Shown here: in pieces, positions 1 to 11,600 of the stretch
How positions within the stretch are numbered: position 1 is the stretch's first letter
How the letters are laid out: the number at the start of each line of letters is the position of its first letter
NCBI GenBank assembly: GCA_018389105.1
Contig: JACATO010000052.1
Coordinates: forward strand, 1,736,001-1,800,000
Length of the DNA stretch: 64,000 nt
Reading direction: 5' to 3'
DNA from: Nautilus pompilius
Lineage: Eukaryota > Mollusca > Cephalopoda > Nautilida > Nautilidae
Translations under genes and position numbers: made by a program
The notes under the pieces: model-generated
Seen by the model: only the letters and a program-made list of their open reading frames with translations
Told to the model about the DNA's origin: nothing
Database searches by the model: none

Positions 1-806
1 ATGCATGCACAGATTTTGTTCACTGTCCCAACTCTTCTGTCACTGTACAAATTTGACTATGCTAATTCAAATATTTTTTCTAGACAATAGATACACATAT
101 GACATTCATTGTCCTTATACATTGTAAAGGCATGTTTTACACAACTTATGGACAATAAGATGGCTATCTGTATGCAAATGTAAAAACAAGAGAGCTCAAA
201 TATCAATTTTACAGCAAGTTTCCCAACTATTTTGTCCGGAACTATACATCTCCATGTGATCTCCTGAGCAAGATGAAGATGCCCCAAGCCCAAATTGGAT
301 ACCCAAAACAAGTTCCAGAAAGAACAAGGATTTGGTACCTTCATTAGTTCCAAGCTAGTTAAGAATGTTCTAAACCAGAGGTAGATTTCACTTGTATATC
401 GTCACAGTCATAAGTCCATGGCTAAACTACTTATCATTCACTAACAAATTTGTACTCTATCCTACTTGGCTACAAGCATTACTAATAATAATCATAAAAT
501 ACTTACAAGGGTAGATAACCCACCCCTCCAATAAAGGAGAAAAAAAATGCTTTTAAATGTTTTTGATAAATAGTATTTATCTATCTGTGATTTCTTGCGG
601 TTTCCCTAAAATCTATTTAAACAAGTTCACTTGCAAGTATCTCATACTATAGAATGTCATAAAAAAGAATTAACATTTACTGAGTCCCCATTAAAATAAA
701 TACAAAGGAATTTGAGATAGTATAGCACTTAAGAAAAAATGAAAGAGATGCAAAGTCCAGAGGTACTTAATCAGTATTATAAACAGAAAATATCAGTTTT
801 ATTAAT

Positions 807-823
807 TGTGTGTGTGTGTGTGT
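807..823. repeat. (GT)n microsatellite
   Basis: Uninterrupted GT dinucleotide run of about 17 bases. Confidence 0.9.
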
Positions 824-2125
824 ACTGGTGCCCCAAATTATTGCATTACTTGTTTTTAAACAAAAATATTAAGTGGTCATTGTGTAAGTTATGGACAAAA
901 AAAAGAGCACTTCTAACATATTGAAATTTAATCATTGTTTTGATATTCATAGGACCTCTGAACCAAACATCCAAACTAGAGCAATTTGTCATAGAGATGG
1001 AACTACAGGGTAAAAAGGTAGAAAATCTTTACCAGTGTAGATCAGTCAAGGTCTAATTACACTTAAAACAAGCAAAAAAATTGGAAATACTGGGTTATGC
1101 AATATTCTTGGTAACCACTGTAAATTTCCAGAAACTTCAGATGGCTATCTTAAATATCCTTGTAGGTTTAATGAAACTTAAATTACAACAAAACAAAAAG
1201 TTTATTGAATAGTGTTAATAATAAAATGAGAAGGATCACATGAAAAAAAACTTTTGAAATCCCCTGATATAAATTAAATGTTATGCTTATTCATGCATAA
1301 TTTTCAGATTAAATTAAGCAATAAAGAGTACATCTTAGACTACATTGAATTTAGCAGTGCTTAAATGGTAAGGTGTGTGCCAGCAGAATAGTAAGACAAT
1401 CCAAATGTACATTCTTTTTACCATAAAGCTATCACCTAATGGCAACTGCAGCAAAGCCATAGTAATATTTTCTTCGGTAGAAAAACAAGGTATGCTAACA
1501 AAAATATAATATCATTCATGGTTTTTTTCTTTGTGCTTATCTTTGCAATGTGGGGAGGCCGACTACAGCTGGGCAGTCTGCTCAGTTGTATCTTCAGCTG
1601 GTTACAACCTGTACAAGGATGGAAGATGAAACATGAATCTTGGGTGGTCAGGTTGATGCTTCTTCTTCCTGAGTGTCCTTATAATGACATTTAAAAAAAA
1701 CAAACAAGGCAAATGTCATATAGTATTAATATTATTTATTGGTGACATGAGGTCAAAAATAGAAAGATCATGTCAACTGTAACATGTGTACATACACACT
1801 ACAGACAGTAGTAGGCAGAAGATCAGGATGTTACACATCAGAATTGATTCACTCAGCGGCTAGTCTAGACATGTCCACCTCTCTGGCCCTGGAAGAAGCC
1901 AACAGTCCATGTTGGGTGATCACTTTGATTGAAAAAGAATTTGAAAAACCAATACTTGGCTATTAATTTTCATCAATCCAACAGCCATGCACAAAGACAA
2001 GGCACGTAAAAATTAATTTTCAGAAGAAAGAAAGCAGATGTTTAGAAGTTGATTCCTAGTTAAGCAGCAGCAATGTTTATGACAGAGAGCCATAGGTAAA
2101 TCTGAAACTAACATTAAGACTGTTT

Positions 2126-2140
2126 CACACACACACACAC
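2126..2140. repeat. (CA)n microsatellite
   Basis: CA run, followed by the related stretch ATGCACACATGCATGCAT. Confidence 0.9.
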
Positions 2141-3253
2141 ATGCACACATGCATGCATTATGAATTTTTAAAAATGTTAATTAAAATTATTTAAAAAAGA
2201 ATTTTTAATGCTACAAACTAGAGAATGTCAAATTCATCTAAGCCAGTAACTTTTTATTTTTACATTACATTATAAATTAATTTTTAATCAAAATGATCTA
2301 GAAAGAAGGTCTTTGAATCATTAACAAATTCTGCCATTAATACACATTTTCAGTTTTATCTTTTTTAATTATATAACAAAGAGCTAAAAGTGAGTAGTAT
2401 AAAGGAGTCAAGGAAGGCAAGATACTTCACCAGAATAATAAGGCTACAGAGCTAAGGTCTAAAAGATTCATAAATGAACTGGGAGCAGAAACCCTGAGAA
2501 TTACCTCCCTTTCATGTATTTTTCTCAAGAAAACCACTGACTTATTTAATCGTTTTTCCTCCAATTTTTGGCAAGAAAATTGTAGTTTTAGATCATTGTG
2601 CAAACACATTGCTTCCACAAAATGACATTTTAACAAACTTGTTTTTAAACAAGATGTATAAATCAACTTTTTACGATTGACAGAAATAGGAAATATGTAA
2701 ACTACTATGATTGAAACAACTAATGGCACAGTATTAGTTTATTTAGTTTCACTGTTACATGCAATAAATAAAAATAGATATTTTATATTAATAATACTTT
2801 GATTAGTATTAATGCTAGGTCAACATTGCATTCATTTGTGGCATGCTAAACTTTCTTGGATGATAGAATTTATGCAAATAATAATGTGGCAGTTTTTGTT
2901 TGTTTTTCCAATAAATAAATCCTATATTTATCCTGAAGTAACATACTGTCTTGTTAGTAATGTCATATTAGTACTCAGTAAAAAATGTTAAAGGTACATC
3001 TGAGCCTAAAAGAGAAACACGATGGTAGTATGTACAAACCATTCTCTGCCCTCGTGGAAGCTCTAGAAAGAATGTCTCTGGCTATTTATGGGTGGGTTGT
3101 TGAAAGGGGACCAGATTGGGCAATGAAAACTTTCGTGGGTAAGTATTTATAAAACTATGGAAATGTCTTACAAATATGCTGGTTAATATAATGCCATCAT
3201 GAATAAACAATCTATACAGACAGCAAAAATGTCTTGACAAAAAGGCTGAAAAA

Positions 3254-3259
3254 TTTATT
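3254..3259 (-). other. candidate poly(A) signal for dystrophin
   Basis: AATAAA on the minus strand about 630 bp after the stop, followed by T/GT-rich sequence (TTTTTGTC and TTTTTGCTGTCTG). Other copies of the hexamer at 3664-3669 and 2738-2743 could be used instead or as well; in AT-rich DNA the hexamer is common by chance. Confidence 0.3.
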
Positions 3260-3888
3260 GTAACAAAAAAGTTTTAACAGTAGCACCATTCCTGCTCGCT
3301 GATCAACGTCCTTCCAGTTTTGTCCATCAGCACGAATAATCTCTTTCTTTTCTTTGTTGTTGTTTTTTTTTGGGTTTGGCTCACTTTGTTCTCGAAAAGG
3401 TTTTTTTTTTGTGTAAAAATGATGTTTTCACTGGTAATACATCAGAGATCTTGAGTATATTCATTTCAACAAACACCCAGCTGTCAAATACTGGTGTTCA
3501 AAATATTATAAAATATACAATAAGTTGTCATCATCACAACCGTCTAAAAATTGTAGATGTGTCTGACATATTGATGGTGGTGAAACTGGAAGGTGGCCAG
3601 AATTGTGTGTGCCCGCAAACTAGTCCACTGGAGATGTGTATGTACATACGTCGGGACAAAAAGTTTATTCACAACAACTCACTTCTTCTGTAATCCTCCT
3701 CATAAATAATGCCTAATGTTCTCCTAGAAACTGTCCACATTTATCATTTTGCAAAGTCAGTTATCTGTAGAGATGACCTTTGGAAGACAAGTCCTACGTG
3801 AGCAGCACAAAATTGGCAAGCATATATGGAAACACAAGTCTGTTGCTGCTCCGCCTTACTATGGTGGAACATCAGATGGTTGGTGCTG

Positions 3889-4010
3889 TTATGACTGCTT
3901 GTCCTCATCACCGCCACTGCCTTCTTCATCTGTCATCACAGTGACCAGTGTCCCTACAGCTTTGCCAACTTGTCCAGCCATATGAAGCAGGTTGCCCACA
4001 CTGTTTGGTG
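3889..4010 (-). CDS. DMD: dystrophin terminal coding exon with hydrophobic C-terminus
   Basis: Two bases completing Ala, then 39 codons and a TAA stop at 3889-3891. Reads PNSVGNLLHMAGQVGKAVGT then LVTVMTDEEG and a short acidic end (DEDKQS). The NVGSLFHMAxxLGxxxxxLVxVMTDEEG pattern is that of the alternative vertebrate dystrophin C-terminus made when exon 78 is skipped; here it is the only tail found. It is an amphipathic/hydrophobic helix followed by acidic residues. Acceptor is a run of T then CAG at 4011-4012. The 3' UTR continues to the left. Confidence 0.95.
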
Positions 4011-5290
4011 CTGAAAAAAAAAAAAAAAGCAACAAGAAACATGAAAATGATAAAATGATGATAGCATAAGGGAAAAATTCCATCTTACACTGGGTGAATA
4101 GTAGTTATGCAATATTTTTCTAGAATGAGCTTACTCATATTTGAAATTTTTTCTGATATAAAGCTCTGGTGATTGTTTGATGCTCTGACTGTTTGCAGGA
4201 ATGGCTCTGTATCCATAATAATTCCATCACACACCAAGCAAGACTGCACTGCAGTAAGAATGTGACAATGTTGGATATCACGCTACAAAACATTCTTTAA
4301 AATATATAATGTATTTGAAATTTAAAACAAAACTATTCTGGAATAAAACCTTGACCATGCTATGCCCAACAAATATTCCCACTCATAAGAGTTGCAATAA
4401 GAAATAAAAATTGTCATCCTTCAGACTTTTTGTTAACTAACTAATCACTCAAATTATCAAGCAATTTCTGAGGTACATTCTGGGACATGACCATGAAGGG
4501 AGACAACATAAAACATCCTGAGAAGACTTTCTTCTACTTCATAAGAGATCAGTTCCTGTCCAGGAAGAAATCTGTCCATTGAGAGAAACAAGGACTGTCA
4601 GTTGTTCAGCTGTTACCAAAGTTGAAACTGAAGATTCCTGCATCCAACTCAACTCCTCACTTGTCCTTTGCTGACATCTCCCAAAATAGACTGTAGCCAT
4701 GATTCTTTGTCGTCCACCAATGCCTGGCCTGACATCACTGTAACTTATGATGTAAAATATCAAACTATTGTGATTTGCTTTAGCTATTTATCAGTTTGTG
4801 TATTGTTTGATTAAGTTTTCTTGTGTTAATTTAGATCCTTACTGAGTTGGCACATTACAAAACTAACCTATATATTATTAGCTGTTACTGCAATTATTTT
4901 ATCTTTTTCAAAGGCAAGAGTTGTCCTTGTTTTAAAATAGTTTGCATCAAGCTATTAAAATTATATTACTCAGGAAGTGTTGCCCAATCTTTGGTTTTCT
5001 TTCAGATATTAAAAAGCTTTATTTCTTCCTCAAACCCCATTGTTTTTGACTTTAAAGGAGTCGCTCTTAGAAACTTTAGCACATGATATGATACAAGAGC
5101 AAAAAAAGAAAAAAAAAACAACAACAAAACAATGAGTTTAACCACAGAAAAAACAAGAAAAGATCAATGGAATCAGTTTACCAGAACAAATTTGGTCAGC
5201 TAGCAGTAGTATATTTGCTTAAAAACTGAAACAACAAAGATTTGGTCATCTGTTGTTAAGAAGCATATGCAAGCAAACTGTGACACGTAC
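4011..5290 (-). other. dystrophin intron (last)
   Basis: 1280-bp intron before the terminal coding exon. AT-rich, with an A-rich tract near 5100-5125. No counterpart of vertebrate exon 78 (32 bp) was recognised, though an exon that short could escape reading by eye. Confidence 0.85.
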
Positions 5291-5374
5291 CTCGTGATCG
5301 ATCATAGCTGGGTGGGCTGCTCATGTACTCTAACATGTCACTGACTTCTTCCTCCTTATATCTTTCATCTGCAT
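5291..5374 (-). CDS. DMD: dystrophin penultimate coding exon (vertebrate exon 77 equivalent)
   Basis: 84 bp: two bases completing Asn, then 27 codons (ADERYKEEEVSDMLEYMSSP then PSYDRSR) and one base of an Ala codon. It is acidic at first and then proline/serine-rich. Acceptor GATTTTCAG; donor CGAG|GTACGT. Sequence itself is not strongly conserved with vertebrates; assignment rests on perfect splice signals, an open frame, matching phases on both sides and position between two recognised exons. Confidence 0.9.
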
Positions 5375-5946
5375 CTGAAAATCAATCAGGTAATTATTAC
5401 CAAACTCTTGGAAAATGGAATCTCATTTTCTGTCCATAGCTTGTTCCTATATGAAGACGGTAAACACAAATGTAAGAAAGAAAGAAATTTTCATGCTGGA
5501 GACATCGGTCAGTTACTGAGTCACGGAACAGGAGGTAGTGTCTAAAAGACCCCTTTCATGGCTCATCAGGGTTTTTCACTGCTTGATAACCAGGGAGAGT
5601 TAGAAGTAGGAGTCTTGTGTGCATTGATTACCCCAGGGCTCTGATTGGTGAGACAGAAAAAAAAGAAAAAAAGACTAATTTTTATAAATATCAGTCGAGT
5701 AGAATGAAACAGCACTACAATGATACCTGCATCATATACATGACAATGTGAGAAATGCATGACAGGAGCTTAAAAAAAAAGAAAAAAGAGCAACAATAGA
5801 ACAGAGAAGAAAATGAAGTAAATTAAAAAAAAAAATGATAGATAAGAAAGAATTTAGAGTTTTTTTTATAGGTAATGGAAAACATTGAGTGAGATTCTCA
5901 GTAAGACTCTTCTTTTCCCAAGCAAACTAGGGTTTTTCTTACTTAC
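5375..5946 (-). other. dystrophin intron
   Basis: 572-bp intron with consensus ends (GTAAGTAAG donor, GATTTTCAG acceptor). A-rich patches near 5650, 5770 and 5825. Nothing else seen. Confidence 0.9.
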
Positions 5947-6106
5947 TGTGTTCATGGCCATTCATGTGTGGGGTGGCCTCCAACTGAGATGCAAGCCTGT
6001 ACCGGACTGGGCCACATGGGAGGGAACTTGCAGATGATGATGGAGTGGTTAAAGGAGATGTGCGAGATGATGAGTTGACAGAAACAGTGCTTCTATCAGG
6101 CTGTGG
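5947..6106 (-). CDS. DMD: dystrophin exon, Ser/Thr-rich C-terminal region (vertebrate exon 76 equivalent)
   Basis: 160 bp starting in phase 0 with PQPDRSTVSVNSSSRTSPLT and continuing through a Ser/Thr/Pro-rich low-complexity stretch to YRLASQLEATPHMNGHEH and one base of an Asn codon. It joins in frame to LLEQ of the coiled-coil exon. Vertebrates have a similarly Ser-rich, poorly conserved segment after LLEQP. Likely a flexible, phosphorylatable tail segment (inference). Acceptor GTTTTATAG; donor CACA|GTAAGT. Confidence 0.93.
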
Positions 6107-8053
6107 CTATAAAACAGAGAAGGTACAGTATAACTCATCTACCTTAGCTACCGCTGTATTCATTCAGCTAGAATACAACATTCTGTAGGTGTAAAACAAA
6201 CACCAAATGCTAAGTGATGAGCAAGTGAGAAATGTATTAAGAGCCAATTATATAACTGCAGACAACTTATTTTAACAAAAGGGGCTCCTTTTGTTTGTAA
6301 TCCTTTCTTGTAATAAACAACCAGTTATGACTCATAATCCTATGCTACAAGAAAAATTCGAAAGCTTGACAAATAATTTCTAGCTCTGCCCTTGTTTCAT
6401 TGCACACTCAAGGTATGACTGCCAAATCACTTCCCAACCACTATGATAATTCAAAGAACAGTAAATTTACATCTAAATTACAAAAAAAAAAACACTTGAA
6501 GTTTTTTATCTAACAAATAATATTTTTGAGTAAAATGCATTGAAAATTTAAAGAAATATTTTAAAACAATTTTATTCACCAGATAAGTTTTAAATCTGAA
6601 ATAAAAAAGTGGGGGGAGGTACTGAGATGAAGAATAAGATGAACTTGATGGAAACAACACACAAGCTCTAAATCTGATCTTTTTCATCTCAACTTTGCCT
6701 TTATTTGTGCTGACAGTGGCAATGATGAAGATGCTGTTGAGCTTAGTACAATATGGTTACTTTTGTTACAGGGAGCAAGAGACACTTAGTGCAATCAGTA
6801 ATGACACTGGCTACTTTAAGACCACCATATCAGTCTACCGTCAGTTTCTCCCAATAACATTAATGAAGGAAGGAACAAACAAACAAAATCTTCCGCAAAA
6901 TGTAAACTGTACAAGCATCTAAAATAGGTATAATATATGTGATCTTTCCCAAAATTTCTAAAACTTTTATAAAGTTTTAAGATTTTTTAAACATCTTGTC
7001 TATTTGGGTCTCTCCCAGGTCACTCAAACAGAATACAGATGATCTGATTAAGATGCAATGATGAATAACCAAACTACACTGAGTACCAAAAACAACCAGC
7101 TGATGACCACCATATCAAATAAACTCTGGGACAGCCTCCACCACATCTGCTCCCTAGAGCTAGAGGTAAGCAGCCAGCTGGAAATAAACAAATAGCCAGG
7201 GACAAGAGAACTGAACATAACCCTCTTTTTTTTTGGAGAGAGAGGGGAGACTTTCACTCTCTGGTTTCCCAGCTAAATCAATATTCAATATCTGGCTAAC
7301 TTCAAAATGTTGGTGTCACAAGCTATCTAATTAATATAGCTCCAGAGATAAGATACCTACTGGTATCCAGTTACTACTTCCTTCCAAGAGCCTGGGTGAT
7401 AGTTATGTTCAAGACAGGATTTGCATAAATACTTCCCTTTAGTGCAGTTCTCTTACTGCTCTGGATTATCCAAGCACAACAATAAAGTTTTTCTGTTAAT
7501 TGGTCTCATCGTTTTTGTGCCACTTTTAAAATATATTCTATTTTGATCTTTTCAAGTTTATATTGTATTTAATTGATCACACCCTCATAAAAGATGGCAG
7601 GCTTTTGTGTACATAGTGAAGGGGAAAATTACACCTACTAGCTTATTTTCCTAAGATTTCTCTGATATTAACATACTCCTACATGTACATTGTGATTAGA
7701 TGTTTTTACATTACAAAACTGCTATTGTCAAATGTGCATTTAGATAACATCTACTATTAAATTGGTTATTCTGATATCAACAAATCTGTTAATTTTACTT
7801 AACACAAATCAACTGTCAGAACAACTGAAACTGTTCAAGAATACTTAGTGTGCTCAGAAAAACTGGCTACTATGTACAGCAACGACAGGACGTGACTTTT
7901 ATGCATTTCATTCATCAAAATAAAACTTGTTATGTAGCATTCATACTGATTGGTTATTTTTTCAAAAAGCTTTAAAATAATTATGTTACCTAGCAATGTA
8001 AGAATGTAATATATACTTTAAAAATATTTTATATATTGTAACAAGATATAATT

Positions 8054-8113
8054 AGAGAGAGAGAGAGAGAACATTGTTAATAGAAAAGAAGAGAGAGAGA
8101 GAACATTGTTAAT

Positions 8114-8148
<35 letters not shown>

Positions 8149-8202
8149 ATTGTTAACATGAGAAGAGAGAGAGAGAGAGAGAACATTGTTAATAGAAAAG
8201 AA

Positions 8203-8236
<34 letters not shown>

Positions 8237-8263
8237 AACATTTGTTAATAGAAAAAAAGAGAG

Positions 8264-8299
<36 letters not shown>

Positions 8300-8310
8300 A
8301 CATTGTTAAT

Positions 8311-8347
<37 letters not shown>

Positions 8348-8427
8348 ATTGTTAATAGAGAGAGAGAGAGAGAGAACATGTTAATAGAAAAGAAGAGAGA
8401 GATAGATAGAAACCTGGTTAATAGAAA
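8054..8427. repeat. GA-rich compound minisatellite
   Basis: Runs of GA of varying length are interrupted about nine times by a near-constant spacer, AACATTGTTAATAGAAA, with variants (GTTAACATG, AAACATTTGTTAATAG, AACCTGGTTAATAG). It has two levels: a GA microsatellite and a higher-order repeat of roughly 30 to 65 bp set by GA length. Long open frames across it, in both directions, encode only Arg/Glu or Ser/Leu repeats and are not genes. Confidence 0.95.
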
Positions 8428-9043
8428 AACCTAGAATAACGTAATATGGTGACTGATTTTTGAAAAAGAAGAAATACATATTCAAGTATAAACAGTAAAT
8501 GTCTTAAAGGTGCACTACTTAAGTGTCTTTAACTGAGATATGCATTTCCCAGAGATAATATGCACAATAAAAATTTGTTCATAAATCCAGTTTTGAAAGA
8601 ATTAAAGAACCCACAGATAGTTAACTTTTTTTCATACTACTACAATGTTCAACAGAGTATTCAAAACAACATCCATACACTTGAATGCATGCGCATCAAT
8701 ATTAATTAGTCAGCTGCGATGTGACACCCACAAGCAGATCACAGAAGTTTATAGGCCCGAGACTCATAAAGAGGTAACTAACTATATTATTTATTTTTTG
8801 AAACTTATATTGTCTTTTATTAATGATATTTGACCACCATCTGTAATGTTAAAAAGTGGAGAAGACTGACAACATTCACAAGAGTTACATTCCTCAAAAT
8901 CCTTTTAATAGTTAAAGCAAGGGTGGAATTTCGAGTGTGCACACACATCTCTGGGGAATTCTGACTTTCCACTGGTTTTTAACATCCAGCCCAACTTGAC
9001 AATTGTTAAGAAATATGGAAACGGACCGTCAACAGACCACCTT

Positions 9044-9531
9044 ACAGATCAACATAGACTTGGATCAGTCCCAGATTAAAACCCAGAACACCGCTGACCG
9101 AATGAAGTTCTTGGTTGTTCTAATCTAACACTTCCACCTGTACAGATCAACATAGACTTGGATCAGTCCCAGATTAAAACCCAGAACACCGCTGACCGAA
9201 TGAAGTTCTTGGTTGTTCTAATCTAACACTTCCACCTGTACAGATCAACATAGACTTGGATCAGTCCCAGATTAAAACCCAGAACACCGCTGACCGAATG
9301 AAGTTCTTGGTTGTTCTAATCTAACACTTCCACCTGTACAGATCAACATAGACTTGGATCAGTCCCAGATTAAAACCCAGAACACCGCTGACCGAATGGA
9401 GTTCTTGGTTGTTCTAATCTAACACTTCCACCTGTACAGATCAACATAGACTTGGATCAGTCCCAGATAAAACCAGAACACCGCTGACCGAATGGAGTTC
9501 TTGGTTGTTCTAATCTAACACTTCCACCTGT
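9044..9531. repeat. 98-bp tandem repeat, five copies
   Basis: Five head-to-tail copies starting at 9044, 9142, 9240, 9338 and 9436 (start motif ACAGATCAACATAGACTTGG, end motif CACTTCCACCTGT). The first three are identical as far as read; copies 4 and 5 share an A-to-G change (GAATGAAG to GAATGGAG) and copy 5 lacks two bases. The period is not a multiple of three, so it does not encode a repeated peptide. The near identity implies recent expansion. Confidence 0.97.
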
Positions 9532-10454
9532 TTAAAGCTATTTTATAACAAAGTATTGTGATGGTACTGCCAGCATAAGTAAAATAGAAATTTAGATCAA
9601 GTGAAGCAGAGAGTTGCTCATTTATTTCTCTCTTTTTTTTAAACAGATAATTTGTTTGTATAAATTTCAACTTTTTAAAACTGTATAATTCTGTAAACCT
9701 GTTACCGCTGTTTCTGTTTGTTGTTGCATTGCAAACCAGGGTTTTGAGCATTGACATGTCCATGGTGCCACTATGTCATCACAAGAAACGTTTAATTTAC
9801 ACACAACTTCCATAACTTTGTAAATTGTGGGAAAAGATGAAAGGTAAAAAAAAAAAAAAAAAGGCAAATGATAATGTTTAGTTGGTTTTTGACAAATAAC
9901 TACCTGGACCCATAGCCATAGCGACTGTAACTGTAATCAGTTATATTATCTGGCAAAGCATGGCTGAGCATCCACAGATGGTTGGCTCAGAAGTTCCAAA
10001 TTATGCCCAGGAGTGAGCAAGTTATCAATGCTGATTATTTGAGAGAAGCCAGTTATAGTTAAAGTTAGACTCCCTCATTAATAAAAACCAAAAACAAACA
10101 AACAATAGCTCTCTAACTCAGGCAGCAATATTTATTGTGACTAAATGACAGTGTAATAGTCAAGCTCACAGCTGAGAATTAGAATTTTGATACATAAATG
10201 AAAAGTTTCTGCTGTTTGCACTTTAACTGGTACAGCACTACCATAAACCATCAGGTACTGCAAGAGTTAATTTTAAAGATTTGCTATTTACTGGTAGAGA
10301 TAAGTGGCTAAATAGTCTTCTGGAAGGACATGTAACCACAACCAACAAAACATCAACTTGCTACAGACAAAAGTAAATCATAGTTTTTTTGTTGGTTGGA
10401 TGCACAGACTTACAGTTAGCTATATCCATTTCAAATGATTTATTGTACAGCTTG

Positions 10455-10525
10455 CTCCATGGCACAGCGGTCAATCCTGTAGTGATTGACATAGGAAATT
10501 TGAGACCGGTTTGAGCCTTATTCTG
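10455..10525 (+). repeat. tRNA-like SINE head relic
   Basis: Plus strand has an A-box-like TGGCACAGCGG at 10460-10470 and a B-box-like GGTTTGAGCCT at 10508-10518 (one change from GGTTCGANNCC), spacing as in RNA polymerase III internal promoters. No full cloverleaf is apparent, so a decayed tRNA-derived SINE is the likelier reading than a tRNA gene. Confidence 0.45.
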
Positions 10526-11419
10526 CTCCAAAGCATGTATTGGAGACTCTGAATAAGGTAATCAATAGAGCTGTAGTCAGAGCACAACAGAGTAAATGAT
10601 GAGATGTTGTGTAGATTAGTTTTCAGGACAGAAAGTTGCTCCATGAACACACCACTATCAATTCTGTTTTCACTGTATTCTTGTGTCAGTAAAGTAGATC
10701 TCATTCGTCAGTATTTAATGATACACCTACACAAACAGAGCGAATAGCATGTCTGTTGGATAGATGGAGTATGTACTGCAAGCTCTCTTATTGTTGTGAA
10801 ATCCAGAACCAATGATCAGAACTAAGTACCTGAACCGGATCTACTGAGAAATTTGGCTTTATTTGTAAAAACAAATATAATTGAGCACTTAAATAAAGTA
10901 AGTGTTAATTTCACTACAAATATAAAGATTTTTAATAAGAACAATGTAAGCACTAATATTCTACTATATACAGCATGCAGCAATTCAAATAATTACAGAT
11001 TTATTTTTTCATCATATCAAACAACCATCATTACAAGCCTTTTCAACAATTACTATTTGGCCAGTTAAAATCTCTACTTGAGGGTTATTCTGAGCATGAG
11101 AAAATTCAGCTTTAATGAAAAGCATGAAGTTTCACTTCATGGATGATGTAAGGCAAAACTAACTAACCAATCACCAAGACAACAGAGCTGCTGTGTGGTA
11201 ATTTTACCACTAAACCAATGAGCAGCCAACAACCTTTATCTTGGTGATGATGTGATTTCTGCTTCTATCTCAAAAGGTTTGTTAATAAAATATCTTTTCC
11301 CTATCGGCATATTGTAATTGCACAATAAAACCATTGTAAGCATCATGCTTTGGATCACAGCTATCTTAAATCCACTTTCATGCTACTTGAGATAATATTT
11401 TCTCTCTCTTTTGTTTTAG

Positions 11420-11600
11420 GAACCATTTGCATGATTCAAGGGAAATAACTACACACACACTTCCACCCCCTGCTGGACAATCAATGCAACAAAAACATCT
11501 CAGCAGCATATCAGATGCTGACGAAGACATATTATCAGCACCAGTTGGAGGATTTAACATACTGTATAGAAGAAATTCAATGCTAGCCACCACATTTTAA
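11420..11600 (+). CDS. candidate terminal exon of an unknown plus-strand gene
   Basis: On the plus strand, a strong acceptor (TTTTCTCTCTCTTTTGTTTTAG ending at 11419) is followed by 60 open codons ending in TAA at 11598-11600, with AATAAA at 11600-11605 overlapping the stop. Read after one leading base, the peptide includes TTHTLPPPAGQSMQQKHLSS, then SDADEDILSAPVGGFNILYR and NSMLATTF. Composition is unlike the low-complexity frames around it. I do not recognise the family. No partner exon was found in the window. It may be a nested gene inside the dystrophin intron, a fragment of a transposed gene, or chance. Confidence 0.3.

Larger units (their letters stand above)
1..3888 (-). other. dystrophin 3' UTR and downstream flank
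   Basis: No recognised gene. The minus strand directly after the stop is 3' UTR of unknown length. AATAAA signals on the minus strand occur at 3664-3669, 3254-3259 and 2738-2743; the middle one is followed by T-rich sequence and is a fair poly(A) candidate, but the true site cannot be fixed. A less AT-rich patch at about 1545-1680 stands out. Short GT and CA microsatellites sit at 807-823 and 2126-2140. Several open frames of 60 to 107 codons here have AT-rich, low-complexity composition and no recognisable motif. Confidence 0.6.

Noticed and set aside
3370..3693. 107-codon plus-strand open frame near the dystrophin 3' end
   Set aside because: Starts in a poly(T)/GT-rich stretch, has no recognised motif, and overlaps the probable 3' UTR on the other strand.
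8109..8355. Open frames encoding Arg/Glu or Ser/Leu repeats
   Set aside because: Direct translation of GA/CT repeat DNA in the minisatellite; no unique sequence.
9044..9531. Regularly spaced repeat resembling a CRISPR array
   Set aside because: The whole 98-bp unit repeats without variable spacers and the host is a eukaryote; it is a minisatellite.
10455..10525. Functional tRNA gene
   Set aside because: A- and B-box-like motifs are present but no acceptor stem or full cloverleaf could be paired; reads as a SINE relic. The same applies to the heads at 21738, 45890 and 59278.
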